From: Bacteroidales bacterium | GTDB lineage: Bacteria; Bacteroidota; Bacteroidia; Bacteroidales; UBA1715 | DNA length: 64,000 bases | Reading direction: 5' to 3' | NCBI GenBank assembly: GCA_024409235.1 | Contig: JAKSUA010000001.1 | Location: 124,001-188,000 of the forward strand | Shown here: one piece after another, positions 28,730 to 39,037 of the stretch | Numbering within the stretch: the first letter of the stretch is position 1 | How the letters are laid out: the number at the start of each line of letters is the position of its first letter | Translations under genes and position numbers: made by a program | Notes under the pieces: model-generated | Told to the model about the DNA's origin: nothing | The model's input: the letters and a program-made list of their open reading frames with translations, nothing else | Databases searched by the model: none

Positions 28730-31700
28730 ATGAAAAAACTTGCTGTTTTTGTTATCAGTTTGCTTTCAGCAACATTTGCATTTGCACAACCTAAAAACAT
28801 CATTCTTGTAATGGTTGACGGTATGGGAGTCAATCATAGTCAGATTATTACAAGTGAAAAGAATTGCGTCTTGAATAATTTTGATGTGAATTACGCAGTA
28901 TCAAATTATCCAACATATTGGAATACATTAGATAAAGAATATGATGTAAATTATTATCGTGGTGATTATCACGTGCGTAGAGTTTGGCAAGAATTTGACT
29001 ATGCTGATTCGTTGCCGATAGACCCAATCACTGCTGGTTCTGCTCTTGCAACAGGTGTAAAGCCTGCTTTTGATGCGGTAAGTTACGATATGGACAACAC
29101 CGAACTTGAAACCATACTTGAACGCGCTATGGCGAAAGGTAAAATGACTGCCATTGCAACGAACGGCTCGGTATGGGATAATAGTGCGATTCTTCCATTC
29201 GTGTGCCATAAAAAAGTGGCTCAAACAACAGAAGATTTTGATGATTTGTTTTTTGATGTATTGAAAAGCAAGGTGAATCTTGTTATTTCTTCGGAATTAT
29301 ATAGTGTCGAAAATGAAAATTGGGTATTTGTTGCTGATCAGAAAAATATGCCTGCAAATTTGTCAAAACAGGTTATGATAGGTAAGGAAACCTTACAAAG
29401 TAAAGAGTTCGGAGAATTGACAGCGGCTAGTTTAGATTTGCTTGCTACAAATGAAAACGGTTTTGTATTTGTTTCTGAATGTGCAAATATTGAAATGGAT
29501 TCTGACAATGAAAATGTTCGTGTTCAGGAAACTATGGCCGATGTGGATGCGTATATTTCAACCATCTATTCTTGGGTTGAACAAAACAGTAATTGGGACG
29601 AAACGCTTTTGATTGTAGTTGGTTCTTATGAAAAAGGATATGCTACAAGTAAATCATTTGACAAATCATCTATGCATAAAACGTTCCTTTCTAAATCGAA
29701 AGAGGATTTTCAATATAACAGTTTGAATAACACCAATTTGCTTACACCTATGTATGCAAAAGGAAACGGAAGCGAACTGTTTTTAAACTACGCTGACGAA
29801 ACAGACTTTGTATTAGGAAGTTATATTAACAATACCGAAATAGCTCAAGTATGCTTTAGGTTAATGCCAAATGAGATAAAAAAGCCTAAAAACATCATTT
29901 TTATGGTGAACGACGGTTGTGGTATTTCACCTATAAAAGCGGCTGAATATTACACAGGGAAAGCAACTCCTTTTACAAATTTCCCTGTGGCATTGTGGAA
30001 TTGTACACATGCCTCTGCAACGTCTAGTGCCACAAGTAGTCTTGCAAATTGGAACAACACATACGAGTCTCGTCTAGCATGGACGGGAAAAGACTATTTA
30101 TGGAAAGGTAAAAATGCTACATGTTCTGGTGCATCTGCAACGGCAATGTCTTCGGGAAAGAAAACATACTATTTCTCGCTTGGTGTCGATGTTGAGCGTA
30201 ATGCAATGAAATCTATTGCACGTCATGCAAAAGAAATGGGTAAATCTGCCGGTGTTGCCACAAATTCACCATATTATGATGCAACTCCAGGAGCATTTTT
30301 CACAAATAATCCATCACGATTGAATTATAATGATCTTTCTCGCCAGTTGGTAATAGAATCAAATGCAGATGTTGTGATTGGTTGCGACCATCCTGAGTAT
30401 GACAATAATGGACAAAAGAAAGAGAGTCCAGATTATACAAATGTTGGTGGCGAGGAAATCATGCAAGGACTTCGTGCTGGAGCAACAACATATGCTATTT
30501 CATCAAATTCTGGCTGGAATACAGTAAGAGATATTGACGGTGACGGCGAACCTGACCCTTGGACATTTGTGGAAGACAGTGCGAGTCTTGTTCAATATAT
30601 GACTGGCGAAACACCAAAACGTCTTTTCGGAATGATTCCTGTTGAAGGTTCTATGCAATTCTATCGTGATGGAATAGATGTCAACAATGTGCATTATGAC
30701 GATTGGAATAAAGGAATGCCACGACTATGGCAAATTGGTCGTGTAGCAATAAATTGCTTGTCAAAAAATGAGAACGGCTTCTTCCTAATGATTGAAAATG
30801 ACATGGTTGACAATGGCGGCCATAAAAATCGTCCAGGAAGACAACTTGAAGAGCAGATTGAGTTTAATAGAACTGTCGATTCTGTTATTGCCTGGATAGA
30901 AAAAGAAAGCAGCTGGGACGAAACATTGCTTATCATCACTGCAGACCATGAAACTGGCTTTATGGCTGATCCAACATTCAAAGAAGATTCTATCATGTTG
31001 AACCATTGGCAGATAATTGATAACGGCGTTGGAAACATGCCTGGTATTGGATATTATTCAATAGATCATACAAATCAATTAGTTCCATTCTTTGCAAAAG
31101 GTGTAGGTTCAGAAATTTTCTACTCGTATGCTGACGAATGGGATTATGTTCGTGGTAAATATTTGAACAATTCTGAAATAGGTCAGTCTATGTTTGAATT
31201 GTGGGAAGGAACAGCTTGTTCCTATACAAACGAAAGTCCAAAAATAAATTTTACCGACACACTTTTCGTAAAACAATCAACTGATTTCCGTTTCGAGCTT
31301 CCTAAAGATATTGTTACTGATAAAGAAGATGAATTAAGCATTAAACTCGTATCAAAGCCTACATGGGTAAATTTTGACGAAGAAAACTTTGCATTATACG
31401 GAACATCGCTGAAAAGAACAGGCACATCACTTGTAAGTTTTACAGCTACCGACGGAGCAAAATCCGGAGCTGCAATAGAAATTTCTTTTACAGTAAAAAT
31501 CTGTATTTATGCAGATAAAACAAATATGGAAAACATTACTTCTAACAAGGCTGTTTATCCAACTTTGGCTATGTCTAAAGTTACTGTAAGAACTGACGGA
31601 AATGACGGACAGATTATCATGCGGAACATGCTTGGACAAACAGTAAAAACAGTTTCTATCACAAATAACTTGACAGAAATCGGAGTATCTGATTTACCAA

Positions 31701-31768
31701 AAGGAGAATACTTGATTCAAATTATTGAAGATAAAAATGTTACGACCAAGAAAATTATTGTTCGTTAG
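28730..31768 (+). CDS. secreted tandem alkaline phosphatase-superfamily protein, first domain degenerate, type IX sorting domain
   Basis: 1012 residues from the ATG at 28730 (signal peptide MKKLAVFVISLLSATFAFAQ). There are two alkaline phosphatase domains. Domain 2 (about 384-820) keeps the metal Asp in NIIFMVNDGCG, a serine in TCSGASATAMSSG (S466, but Cys replaces the Asp before it), MIENDMVDNGGHKN, TADHETGF (D739, H740) and the late His in HTNQLVPFFAKG. Domain 1 (about 22-383) keeps the first Asp (VMVDGMG) but has SYEKG for DHETG, NTNLL for HTNQL, Pro at the serine position, and no GGH. It probably folds without activity. An Ig-like part and a sorting domain (ending TKKIIVR) follow. Likely releases phosphate at the cell surface. 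Confidence 0.88.
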   Translation: MKKLAVFVISLLSATFAFAQPKNIILVMVDGMGVNHSQIITSEKNCVLNNFDVNYAVSNYPTYWNTLDKEYDVNYYRGDYHVRRVWQEFDYADSLPIDPITAGSALATGVKPAFDAVSYDMDNTELETILERAMAKGKMTAIATNGSVWDNSAILPFVCHKKVAQTTEDFDDLFFDVLKSKVNLVISSELYSVENENWVFVADQKNMPANLSKQVMIGKETLQSKEFGELTAASLDLLATNENGFVFVSECANIEMDSDNENVRVQETMADVDAYISTIYSWVEQNSNWDETLLIVVGSYEKGYATSKSFDKSSMHKTFLSKSKEDFQYNSLNNTNLLTPMYAKGNGSELFLNYADETDFVLGSYINNTEIAQVCFRLMPNEIKKPKNIIFMVNDGCGISPIKAAEYYTGKATPFTNFPVALWNCTHASATSSATSSLANWNNTYESRLAWTGKDYLWKGKNATCSGASATAMSSGKKTYYFSLGVDVERNAMKSIARHAKEMGKSAGVATNSPYYDATPGAFFTNNPSRLNYNDLSRQLVIESNADVVIGCDHPEYDNNGQKKESPDYTNVGGEEIMQGLRAGATTYAISSNSGWNTVRDIDGDGEPDPWTFVEDSASLVQYMTGETPKRLFGMIPVEGSMQFYRDGIDVNNVHYDDWNKGMPRLWQIGRVAINCLSKNENGFFLMIENDMVDNGGHKNRPGRQLEEQIEFNRTVDSVIAWIEKESSWDETLLIITADHETGFMADPTFKEDSIMLNHWQIIDNGVGNMPGIGYYSIDHTNQLVPFFAKGVGSEIFYSYADEWDYVRGKYLNNSEIGQSMFELWEGTACSYTNESPKINFTDTLFVKQSTDFRFELPKDIVTDKEDELSIKLVSKPTWVNFDEENFALYGTSLKRTGTSLVSFTATDGAKSGAAIEISFTVKICIYADKTNMENITSNKAVYPTLAMSKVTVRTDGNDGQIIMRNMLGQTVKTVSITNNLTEIGVSDLPKGEYLIQIIEDKNVTTKKIIVR

Positions 31769-34256
31769 GTTTTTAACTATTTTTTTGATAATCAGTTTGA
31801 GCAGTAATGCTCAGACCTTCACAGGGCAAATTCTTGATATAGACACCAAAGAGCCACTGTCCTTTGCCAGCGTATGGATAAAAAACACCAACAACGCCGT
31901 CATCACACAAATTGACGGGACATTCACTATTTCTCCTGTAAAACAAGCTGATACTGTTTTAATTAGCGCATTAGGTTACAGAGATTTTGAAATTCTTGGC
32001 AGAAACATTCAACAGAAAATGCAGATAGAACTTGTTCCTTCTGCAATACAAATTGAGGCCATCACCATAAAACCTGGGAAAAATCCAGCCATTCCAATTG
32101 TAAAAAAAGCTATCCACAACCGACGGGAAAATCGTCCTGATAATATAAGAAACATCGAACTTATTGAGTACAACAAGCTAAATTTTAGCCTAAGTGGTAT
32201 TGACAGCACAATTTTTAACATTGGATTTTTCCGAAAACACGCCGACATCCTGGTGAAAACAAACACCTATGATGACACATACAACGTGCCTCTTTTTTTC
32301 TCAGAATACATGAATTACAAGAAATTACGGGAAAACAAAGAGCCGGAGATTCAGGAAATCATTAAAAATCAGCATGGAAGCAGTTTTATAGAAAGCGACC
32401 TCGTTACAAATTACATTGCCAGCTTAAATCAAGACATGACTTTTTACGGGAACCTTCGTTTCCTACAAAAAGATTTCATCAGCCCGATTTCGCAACAGGC
32501 AATGGTTTATTACAAATATTACCTAAAAGATTCTGTAGAAAGCGACGGTAGAACATATTATAGAATTAATTATAAACCAAAAAATTCTCAGGACCTTGCA
32601 TTTTTCGGTTATATGATTATCGAAAAAGAAACAGGTACACTTACCGAAATTGATGCTACGCTACAGAAATCTTCAATTTTAAACTTTGTCCGTAATATGA
32701 GATTGTATGAAAAACTACAGCTCACATCGGATGGACAATGGTTCAGAAAGCAGCAAAAAATGCAAGTGGAATTTGTACCGGAATTCTCGAAAGACACAGC
32801 ATACAAAGCCATCAATACTCCTCTAACTGCAATAAAATCAACATCTTACATCATAGACTCCTCACAAATCCAGGATTATCTGCAAAATCGAGTTATTCCG
32901 GGGAAATTCAATTTAAAACGAAAAGAACATTTTCTACAAGACACAACATTTCTTTCTCAATACAGACCAGATACACTCTCAAGCCTGGATTTAATTACGC
33001 AAAAGGCTATAGAAACGAGTAACAATATTCCTACAATAAAAACCGTAAATAAGCTCATGAATATGCTTATGTACGGTTATCTGCCAATAAAATATATTGA
33101 CCTTGGCCCTTATTTGTATTTCATACAAAACAATAAAATTGAAGGAGTACGATTAAATCTTTGCGGAAGAACATCAGAGAAATTTCATGACAAAATGGTG
33201 TTTGGTGGATTCTTAGGATATGGATGCCGGGACAAAAAGTTTAAATATGGTTTAGAATACTCCGTACGAATGCCTTCGAAATACTATGGAGCATTACATA
33301 TTAAATATGACCAGAACATCTACAGAATCGGTGATTTCAGGCAAAACCTTGATTTTATACGTGAAAATGTACTTGTTCAGTCCGACGACAATCTACTTTC
33401 CGCTTTACTTACACAAAGCGAGAATGAGGCTGTTTATTTTGTAAAACGAGGAGTTATTGCATACGAGCAACAAATTATTCCTGACCTTATTATTAAACCC
33501 GCATACACACATGCCATCCATTATAATCCTCCGTACATTCCTTTCGGCACTTTACAGGATGACAAGTACGCTCCTACAGATTCATTAATGAATTTCACAA
33601 CAAATGATTTTAGTTTTAACATTAGAATCTCGCACAAAGAAGAAATCTCTACAAATCATTTTAGAAGAATTTACATAGACTCCCGCTACCCTGTATGTCA
33701 TCTGAATGTGCTTCGAGGCAAGTTTACAATCAACGGAACTTCCGACTGGTACACACAATTACGTTTTGTTGCACGACAAGATATTCTTATTGGCGTTGGA
33801 CGATTAAAATATGTTATGGAAGCGGGAATGATTGACAAATCCGTACCGTTTCCACTACTAGAAGTTCACAGAGGAAATCAAACAGGAAGCAGCGGAGAAT
33901 ATTATTTCAATCACATGAATTATCTTGAATTTGCAAGCGATATCTATGTGAATTTATATGCTGAATATGGTTTAAACGGATTTTTCTTCAATAAAATCTG
34001 GGGAATAAGAAAACTACAACTTAGGGAACTCTTAACATTCAAAACCTGTTACGGCAAATTACTTCATGACCCTAATGCTATTTTAAAACTACCAGAAAAC
34101 ACAAACGAATTCAACAAGCCATACATGGAAGCCGGCATTGGAGTAACAAACCTTGTTAAATTCATCCGACTTGAATATATCTGGAGACTAAACTATCTTG
34201 ACCATCCAGATATTAGTAAACGAGGTTTATACATCAGATTCAACTTTGATTTTTAA
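31737..34256 (+). CDS. DUF5686 outer-membrane protein with carboxypeptidase-regulatory-like N-terminal domain
   Basis: 839 residues from the ATG at 31737, inside the last codons of the phosphatase gene (32-base overlap in another frame). The start gives a signal peptide ending SLSSNAQ. Residues about 27-110 are a CarboxypepD_reg-like domain (FTGQILDIDTKEPLSFASVWI, GYRDFEI). The rest matches the DUF5686 family (VKKAIHNRRENRPDNI, IDSRYPVC, GSSGEYYFNHMNYLEFASD) and ends in Phe (YIRFNFDF), as outer-membrane barrels do. It resembles the plug-less transporter architecture. Substrate unknown. Confidence 0.87.
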   Translation: MLRPRKLLFVRFLTIFLIISLSSNAQTFTGQILDIDTKEPLSFASVWIKNTNNAVITQIDGTFTISPVKQADTVLISALGYRDFEILGRNIQQKMQIELVPSAIQIEAITIKPGKNPAIPIVKKAIHNRRENRPDNIRNIELIEYNKLNFSLSGIDSTIFNIGFFRKHADILVKTNTYDDTYNVPLFFSEYMNYKKLRENKEPEIQEIIKNQHGSSFIESDLVTNYIASLNQDMTFYGNLRFLQKDFISPISQQAMVYYKYYLKDSVESDGRTYYRINYKPKNSQDLAFFGYMIIEKETGTLTEIDATLQKSSILNFVRNMRLYEKLQLTSDGQWFRKQQKMQVEFVPEFSKDTAYKAINTPLTAIKSTSYIIDSSQIQDYLQNRVIPGKFNLKRKEHFLQDTTFLSQYRPDTLSSLDLITQKAIETSNNIPTIKTVNKLMNMLMYGYLPIKYIDLGPYLYFIQNNKIEGVRLNLCGRTSEKFHDKMVFGGFLGYGCRDKKFKYGLEYSVRMPSKYYGALHIKYDQNIYRIGDFRQNLDFIRENVLVQSDDNLLSALLTQSENEAVYFVKRGVIAYEQQIIPDLIIKPAYTHAIHYNPPYIPFGTLQDDKYAPTDSLMNFTTNDFSFNIRISHKEEISTNHFRRIYIDSRYPVCHLNVLRGKFTINGTSDWYTQLRFVARQDILIGVGRLKYVMEAGMIDKSVPFPLLEVHRGNQTGSSGEYYFNHMNYLEFASDIYVNLYAEYGLNGFFFNKIWGIRKLQLRELLTFKTCYGKLLHDPNAILKLPENTNEFNKPYMEAGIGVTNLVKFIRLEYIWRLNYLDHPDISKRGLYIRFNFDF

Positions 34257-34313
34257 TTATTATTTGGTTTATCTAACGATTTCACTATTTTTGTTTTAGA
34301 AAAAATTATTTCG

Positions 34314-35147
34314 ATGAAAAAAATCTATCTTCTATTTGCACTAAGTTGTTGTTTTTTCTTTGCCAATGCACAAAGAGGTTTAATTAACGGAGCACTTAAC
34401 AATGCAGCAAATGCCGCAGCAAGAGGTGTTGGAAATGCAATTTCTAAAAAAGCAGAATCTATTGCAGAAAAACAAATGGAAGTTTTCCTAAACAGAAAAT
34501 TAAGTGCTTATGAAAAGCACCTTACTGAAGAGAATAAAAAATATCAAGAAGCCATGGGTGCTTGGCAAGATTCCTTAATTGCTATGACAAACGTACCATT
34601 TGAAGACGAATATATTTTCAATACTATTATCAATACAGAAATAGTAATGACTGATGAGAAAGGAGAAAAAGAAACAATTCCTTGTACTTACTATTTGAAC
34701 TCGAACACAGAATATTTTGGATACGGAGCAAACGAATCTATTACAGTTATTGATTACAAGAATAACGTAATGGTTTGTTTTTCAGCATCAGACACAAACA
34801 AAGTTTATTTCGCGTACAAATACATTGCAACTGACTATACTACAGCTACAGAAAACACACAAAAGATTTCTGGCAGCAAAACTATATGCGGATATACTTG
34901 TTCGGGATACACAATTTCCAATATGAATTTCAACGGAAACTGCTGGGCATCAAACAGTTCAGATTTCAACGGAAAATACACGAACTTGTATGTACCCAAA
35001 AGCAGCTACGGTTATCCACTTCTTATGGAAGGTACCATTACTGGCGAAAACAATTCCAAGGTTAAATATACCTCCGAAGCAAAAAGTGTAAAGAAAAATG
35101 CTGCATTCAAAATAGCAAAAGCAGATTATAAGAACATGTTCGAATAG
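34314..35147 (+). CDS. secreted protein, DUF4412-like, function unknown
   Basis: 277 residues with a signal peptide (MKKIYLLFALSCCFFFANAQ). An Ala/Asn-rich helix (NGALNNAANAAARGVGNAISKKAE) is followed by a charged helix (residues about 45-90), then a beta-rich part with KISGSKTICGYTCSGYTIS and GYPLLMEGTITG. The GYxCxxY element is typical of DUF4412-type proteins in Bacteroidota that precede or follow membrane genes. It sits 57 bases after the DUF5686 gene. Role not known. Confidence 0.7.
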   Translation: MKKIYLLFALSCCFFFANAQRGLINGALNNAANAAARGVGNAISKKAESIAEKQMEVFLNRKLSAYEKHLTEENKKYQEAMGAWQDSLIAMTNVPFEDEYIFNTIINTEIVMTDEKGEKETIPCTYYLNSNTEYFGYGANESITVIDYKNNVMVCFSASDTNKVYFAYKYIATDYTTATENTQKISGSKTICGYTCSGYTISNMNFNGNCWASNSSDFNGKYTNLYVPKSSYGYPLLMEGTITGENNSKVKYTSEAKSVKKNAAFKIAKADYKNMFE

Positions 35148-35211
35148 CCAATGGTTCCCCTCGTTTGTGAATATTCTCTTTTTAACGTATGTTTGTAGCG
35201 ATTTTTAGATT

Positions 35212-36306
35212 ATGTCACTACTAATAACATACTTACTCATTGCCTTAGTAACATCATTTCTATGTTCGATATTAGAGTCTGTTTTAATGTCAACGCCTAT
35301 TTCTTACATTACCATGCGAGAAGAGGAAGGAAGTAAAAGTGCAAGATTATTCAAAAATTATAAATTAGAAACAGACAAACCGCTTGCAGCAATTTTATCA
35401 CTTAACACTATTGCCAACACAATTGGTGCTGCTGGAGTTGGAAAGCAGGCTGCGTTAGTGCTTGAAAGCATTCCATTTGGCATTGTTTCCGCAATAGTAA
35501 CACTTTTGATTTTAGTCTTTTCCGAAATCATACCAAAAACCATTGGTACCTCATATTGGAAACATCTTATGAGTTTTACTGCAAGAACAATATCCTTATT
35601 AATATTTGTCATGTATCCATTTGTTGTATTAATTAAAACTCTTACCAAATGGATTACTCCAAAGGAAACCGAAGCAACAGTAAGCCGTGAAGAAGTTTCC
35701 GCTATGGCAAACGTTGGAGAAGAAGAAGGTGTAATTGAAGAAAACGAGAACAAGATTATACAAAACATTATAAAACTCGACAACATTAAAGCCTGCGACG
35801 TAATGACTCCACGTGTTGTTTCCGCTATTGCTCCAGAAGCTATGACATTACGAGAGTTTTATGACAATGATGACTTTCTTCATTTTTCCCGAATACCAGT
35901 TTATGCAGATTCTAAAGAATTCATAACCGGTTACGTTCTTCGAAGCGATGCTCTTGAAGAATTAGCCGACGACAACTTCGACATGACATTAGGAAGTTTA
36001 AAAAGAGAAATTTCATTCTTTAACGAAGAACAATCCATAAGTTCTGTTTGGGAAGCATTGCTAAAAAACAAAGCACAAATTGCAGTAATGATTGACGACT
36101 ATGGATGTTTCCAAGGAATTCTTACTTTAGAAGATATTATCGAAACTATTCTCGGTCTCGAAATCATTGACGAAAATGACGAAGTAAGCGACTTACAACA
36201 ATACGCAAGAGAACGTTGGCAAAAACGTCAGAAACAGAACAAAAATTTCAGATCACTTCCTTCTAAATCTGAAAATCCACAGGATTTTAAAGAAAACTAT
36301 ATTTAG
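35212..36306 (+). CDS. CNNM/HlyC-CorC family membrane protein (DUF21 plus CBS pair)
   Basis: 364 residues. The N-terminal DUF21 membrane domain has about four hydrophobic segments and typical motifs (SILESVLMSTPISYI, SLNTIANTIGAAGVG, FSEIIPKTIG). Two CBS domains follow (about 190-315, with DVMTPRVV, SRIPVYADSKEFITGYVLR, IAVMIDDYGCFQGILTLEDIIETILG). The C-terminal CorC_HlyC domain found in many homologues is absent, replaced by a short polar tail. Family members are linked to Mg/Co export. Confidence 0.92.
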   Translation: MSLLITYLLIALVTSFLCSILESVLMSTPISYITMREEEGSKSARLFKNYKLETDKPLAAILSLNTIANTIGAAGVGKQAALVLESIPFGIVSAIVTLLILVFSEIIPKTIGTSYWKHLMSFTARTISLLIFVMYPFVVLIKTLTKWITPKETEATVSREEVSAMANVGEEEGVIEENENKIIQNIIKLDNIKACDVMTPRVVSAIAPEAMTLREFYDNDDFLHFSRIPVYADSKEFITGYVLRSDALEELADDNFDMTLGSLKREISFFNEEQSISSVWEALLKNKAQIAVMIDDYGCFQGILTLEDIIETILGLEIIDENDEVSDLQQYARERWQKRQKQNKNFRSLPSKSENPQDFKENYI

Positions 36307-36323
36307 CTATAGTTAATCCCTTT

Positions 36324-37082
36324 TTACTTTAAAGAATCCGTATGTAAGGTTGCCAAGATTTTCTCCAAATCTTCGGGTGTATCTACACAAAGATTTTCAT
36401 ATTCCGTTAGAGCGGTGTTTATCACATAATTGTTTTCAATCCACCGCAACTGTTCCAAACTTTCGGCTTTCTCTAAACTTGACTGAGGTAATTTTGTAAT
36501 CTCCAACAACACATTTCGTTTATAGGCATAAATTCCTATATGTTTGAAGTAAGTATGTTTTTTTGTCCAATTCTCATTTTCTTCACCTCTCACAAAAGGT
36601 ATTGGCGAACGGCTAAAATAAATAGCCCGTCCGTCATTTGCCACAACAACTTTTGGTTTATTTGGATTAAATAAATCTGCAGACTCCTTTACTTCTTTCA
36701 CCAACGTTGCAATTTGAGTTGTGGAATTTTTCTCAAAAATACCTGCAAGTAACTGTATTTGTTCTGCTTGAATAAACGGTTCGTCACCCTGAACATTAAT
36801 AACAATATCGAAAGAATCGCCATTAGGAATAGACTGAATTGCCTGTGCAAGGCGATCAGTTCCGCTTGGACATGAAGAAGAAGTCATGACACAATTGCCA
36901 CCAAATTCCTTTACCCGTTGTTCTATTCTCTCATCATCAGTTGCAACCCACACATCAGAGAACGCTTTTTTTGCATTTTCATACACATGCTGAATCATCG
37001 GTTTTCCCTGAATCATTGCCAAAGGCTTTCCTGGGAAACGAGAAGAACCGAAACGAGAAGGAATAATTACAATTGTCTTCAT
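36324..37082 (-). CDS. kdsB: 3-deoxy-manno-octulosonate cytidylyltransferase
   Basis: 252 residues. Activates KDO with CTP for lipid A-core synthesis in the cytosol. Signature IIPSRFGSSRFPGKPLA, then ATDDERI, MTSSSCPSGTDRLA, VINVQGDEPFI, and YFSRSPIPF, HIGIYAYKR, LEQLRWIENN. Length and motif order are normal. It converges with the CNNM gene, the two stops being 17 bases apart. Confidence 0.96.
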   Translation of the reverse strand: MKTIVIIPSRFGSSRFPGKPLAMIQGKPMIQHVYENAKKAFSDVWVATDDERIEQRVKEFGGNCVMTSSSCPSGTDRLAQAIQSIPNGDSFDIVINVQGDEPFIQAEQIQLLAGIFEKNSTTQIATLVKEVKESADLFNPNKPKVVVANDGRAIYFSRSPIPFVRGEENENWTKKHTYFKHIGIYAYKRNVLLEITKLPQSSLEKAESLEQLRWIENNYVINTALTEYENLCVDTPEDLEKILATLHTDSLK

Positions 37083-37178
37083 AACTTATATTTTATTCAA
37101 AAATTGAAAAAAAACTTGAAATATACAACACTTTCTTTACATATCAAAATTCATTTTATCAAATATTCTTTGCGTTTA

Positions 37179-37208
37179 TTTGCCAATTTGAAAAATTATG
37201 TAGTTTTG
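37179..37208 (+). promoter_or_regulatory. promoter of the SulP transporter gene
   Basis: TTTG (37179-37182), 18 bases, then TAGTTTTG (37201-37208), a good match to the Bacteroidota consensus. The leader to the ATG at 37277 is about 60 bases. Confidence 0.6.
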
Positions 37209-37276
37209 CCGCGTTTTAGGAGTTCGCTTTGGCAAACAGAAACTCCATGGAAAAAATAAAATAAAACACAAACAAA

Positions 37277-38980
37277 ATGAAAGTAAAAAACACAATTGAC
37301 TTCCATCCAAGATTTTTTGAAACACTTCGTAATTTTAATCGTGCACAATTTACTACGGACATTGTTGCGGGTATTATTGTAGGTGTAATTGCAATTCCAC
37401 TTGCTATTTCGTTCGGTATAGCATCGGGTGTTGGTCCAACAGAAGGTTTGGTGACTGCAATTATCGCAGGTCTTATCATTTCTGCATTGGGCGGTACTAA
37501 GGTGCAAATTGGTGGACCTACTGGTGCTTTCATCGTAATTATATATGGTGTAATTCAACAATATGGTCTTAATGGATTGCTTATTGCAACTATTATGACG
37601 GGTATTATGCTTATTATAATGGGCGTTGTGAAACTTGGTAGTGTCATTAAGTTTATGCCGTATCCTATTATTGTTGGTTTTACAGGTGGTATTGCTATCA
37701 CCATTTTCTCAACCCAAATGAACGACCTTTTTGGTATGGGCATTACAGGTGTTCCTGCTAATTTTATAGAAAAATGGACTTGCTATGCTCACCATATTTC
37801 AGACATTAACTGGATGTCTTTTGCAGTAGGTATAGTAAGTATATTGATTATAACACTTACTCCTAAGATTAGTAAAAAAATCCCAGGAGCGTTCTTTGCC
37901 ATTGTAATTATGACTCTTGTATGCTGGATACTTCGTAATTATGCAGGTATAGACAGTATAAAAACTATTGGTGATCTTTACGATTTGCCAGAAGGATTGC
38001 CATCGCTTAGTCTACCAAAAATGGAAGAGGGCAGTAATCTATTAGATACAATTACGATGTTATTGCCAGTTGCATTTACAATGGCAATGCTTGGTGCAAT
38101 TGAATCGTTATTGTCGGCAATGGTTGCTGATGGTGTGATAGGTGACAAGCACAATTCTAATACTGAACTTATTGCACAAGGTGTCGCTAACTTGGTTGTA
38201 CCATTCTTTGGTGGTATTCCAGCAACTGGCGCAATTGCTCGTACTATGGCAAATATTAACAATGGTGGTCGTACTCCGGTTGCAGGTATTGTACATACAA
38301 TAGTGCTATTGTTAGTGTTGTTGTTCTTGGGTGCATTAGTAGGTGCTATACCAATGCCTTGTTTGGCAGGTGTACTTATCGTAGTAAGTTATAATATGAG
38401 TGGTTGGCGTTCTATCGTTGCTATATGCAAGCAATCGCGTATGAGTACAACAATTATGTTCACTACTTTGTTGCTTACAGTATTATTTGACCTTACTATT
38501 GCCATAGAAGTTGGTTTATTGATGGCAATTGTGGTGTTTATGAAACGTATTATGGAAAGTACCAACATTTCTGTTATTAGCGACGAAATGGAAATCCATC
38601 ACGATGGTGAAGGTGCAGACGAAAAACTTATCATACCAGCAGGTACAGAAGTGTACGAAGTAGATGGTCCATTCTTCTTTGGTATTGCCAACAAGTTTGA
38701 CGAAATTACTCGTGAGCACAATGATAAAATTATTCGTATTGTGCGTATGCGTAAGGTATCGTTTATTGACTCTACCGGTTTGCATAACTTGGAAATGTTT
38801 ATCCGCAATACATTGGCAGACGGCCGCGTTGTAATTCTTTCGGGTGTAAATCCAGTGGTAATGAAATCATTGCACAAAGCAGGATTGGTTAAACTTGTAG
38901 GAGAAAATAACGTACATGACCATATTCGTAAGGCTATTAAGCGTGCAGAAGAACTTTCTACGGAAATGAATTTACAATAA
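37277..38980 (+). CDS. SulP family anion transporter with STAS domain
   Basis: 567 residues. About twelve hydrophobic segments form the SulP membrane domain (DIVAGIIVGVIAIPLAISFGIASGVGPTEGL region, then QIGGPTGAFIVI and FGGIPATGAIARTMANINNGGRTPVAG). A C-terminal STAS domain follows (about 450-555, VSFIDSTGLHNLEMFI). SulP proteins carry sulfate, bicarbonate or other anions. The substrate cannot be read from sequence. It is single-gene, with a clear promoter and a strong terminator. Codon choice (many CGT, GGT, TTG) is more G/T-rich than in the genes around it. Confidence 0.93.
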   Translation: MKVKNTIDFHPRFFETLRNFNRAQFTTDIVAGIIVGVIAIPLAISFGIASGVGPTEGLVTAIIAGLIISALGGTKVQIGGPTGAFIVIIYGVIQQYGLNGLLIATIMTGIMLIIMGVVKLGSVIKFMPYPIIVGFTGGIAITIFSTQMNDLFGMGITGVPANFIEKWTCYAHHISDINWMSFAVGIVSILIITLTPKISKKIPGAFFAIVIMTLVCWILRNYAGIDSIKTIGDLYDLPEGLPSLSLPKMEEGSNLLDTITMLLPVAFTMAMLGAIESLLSAMVADGVIGDKHNSNTELIAQGVANLVVPFFGGIPATGAIARTMANINNGGRTPVAGIVHTIVLLLVLLFLGALVGAIPMPCLAGVLIVVSYNMSGWRSIVAICKQSRMSTTIMFTTLLLTVLFDLTIAIEVGLLMAIVVFMKRIMESTNISVISDEMEIHHDGEGADEKLIIPAGTEVYEVDGPFFFGIANKFDEITREHNDKIIRIVRMRKVSFIDSTGLHNLEMFIRNTLADGRVVILSGVNPVVMKSLHKAGLVKLVGENNVHDHIRKAIKRAEELSTEMNLQ

Positions 38981-39010
38981 CATTGTTATAAATAACAATT
39001 GCAAAACAGA

Positions 39011-39037
39011 AACGCTGAGTCAAAATAACTCAGCGTT
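39011..39037 (+). terminator. rho-independent terminator of the SulP gene
   Basis: 10-bp arms AACGCTGAGT / ACTCAGCGTT with a 7-base loop, then a T run. It is 30 bases past the stop. Confidence 0.9.

Noticed and set aside
37196..37561. Minus-strand frames of 105-121 codons at the sulP start.
   Set aside because: They are shadows of the SulP gene and overlap its promoter.
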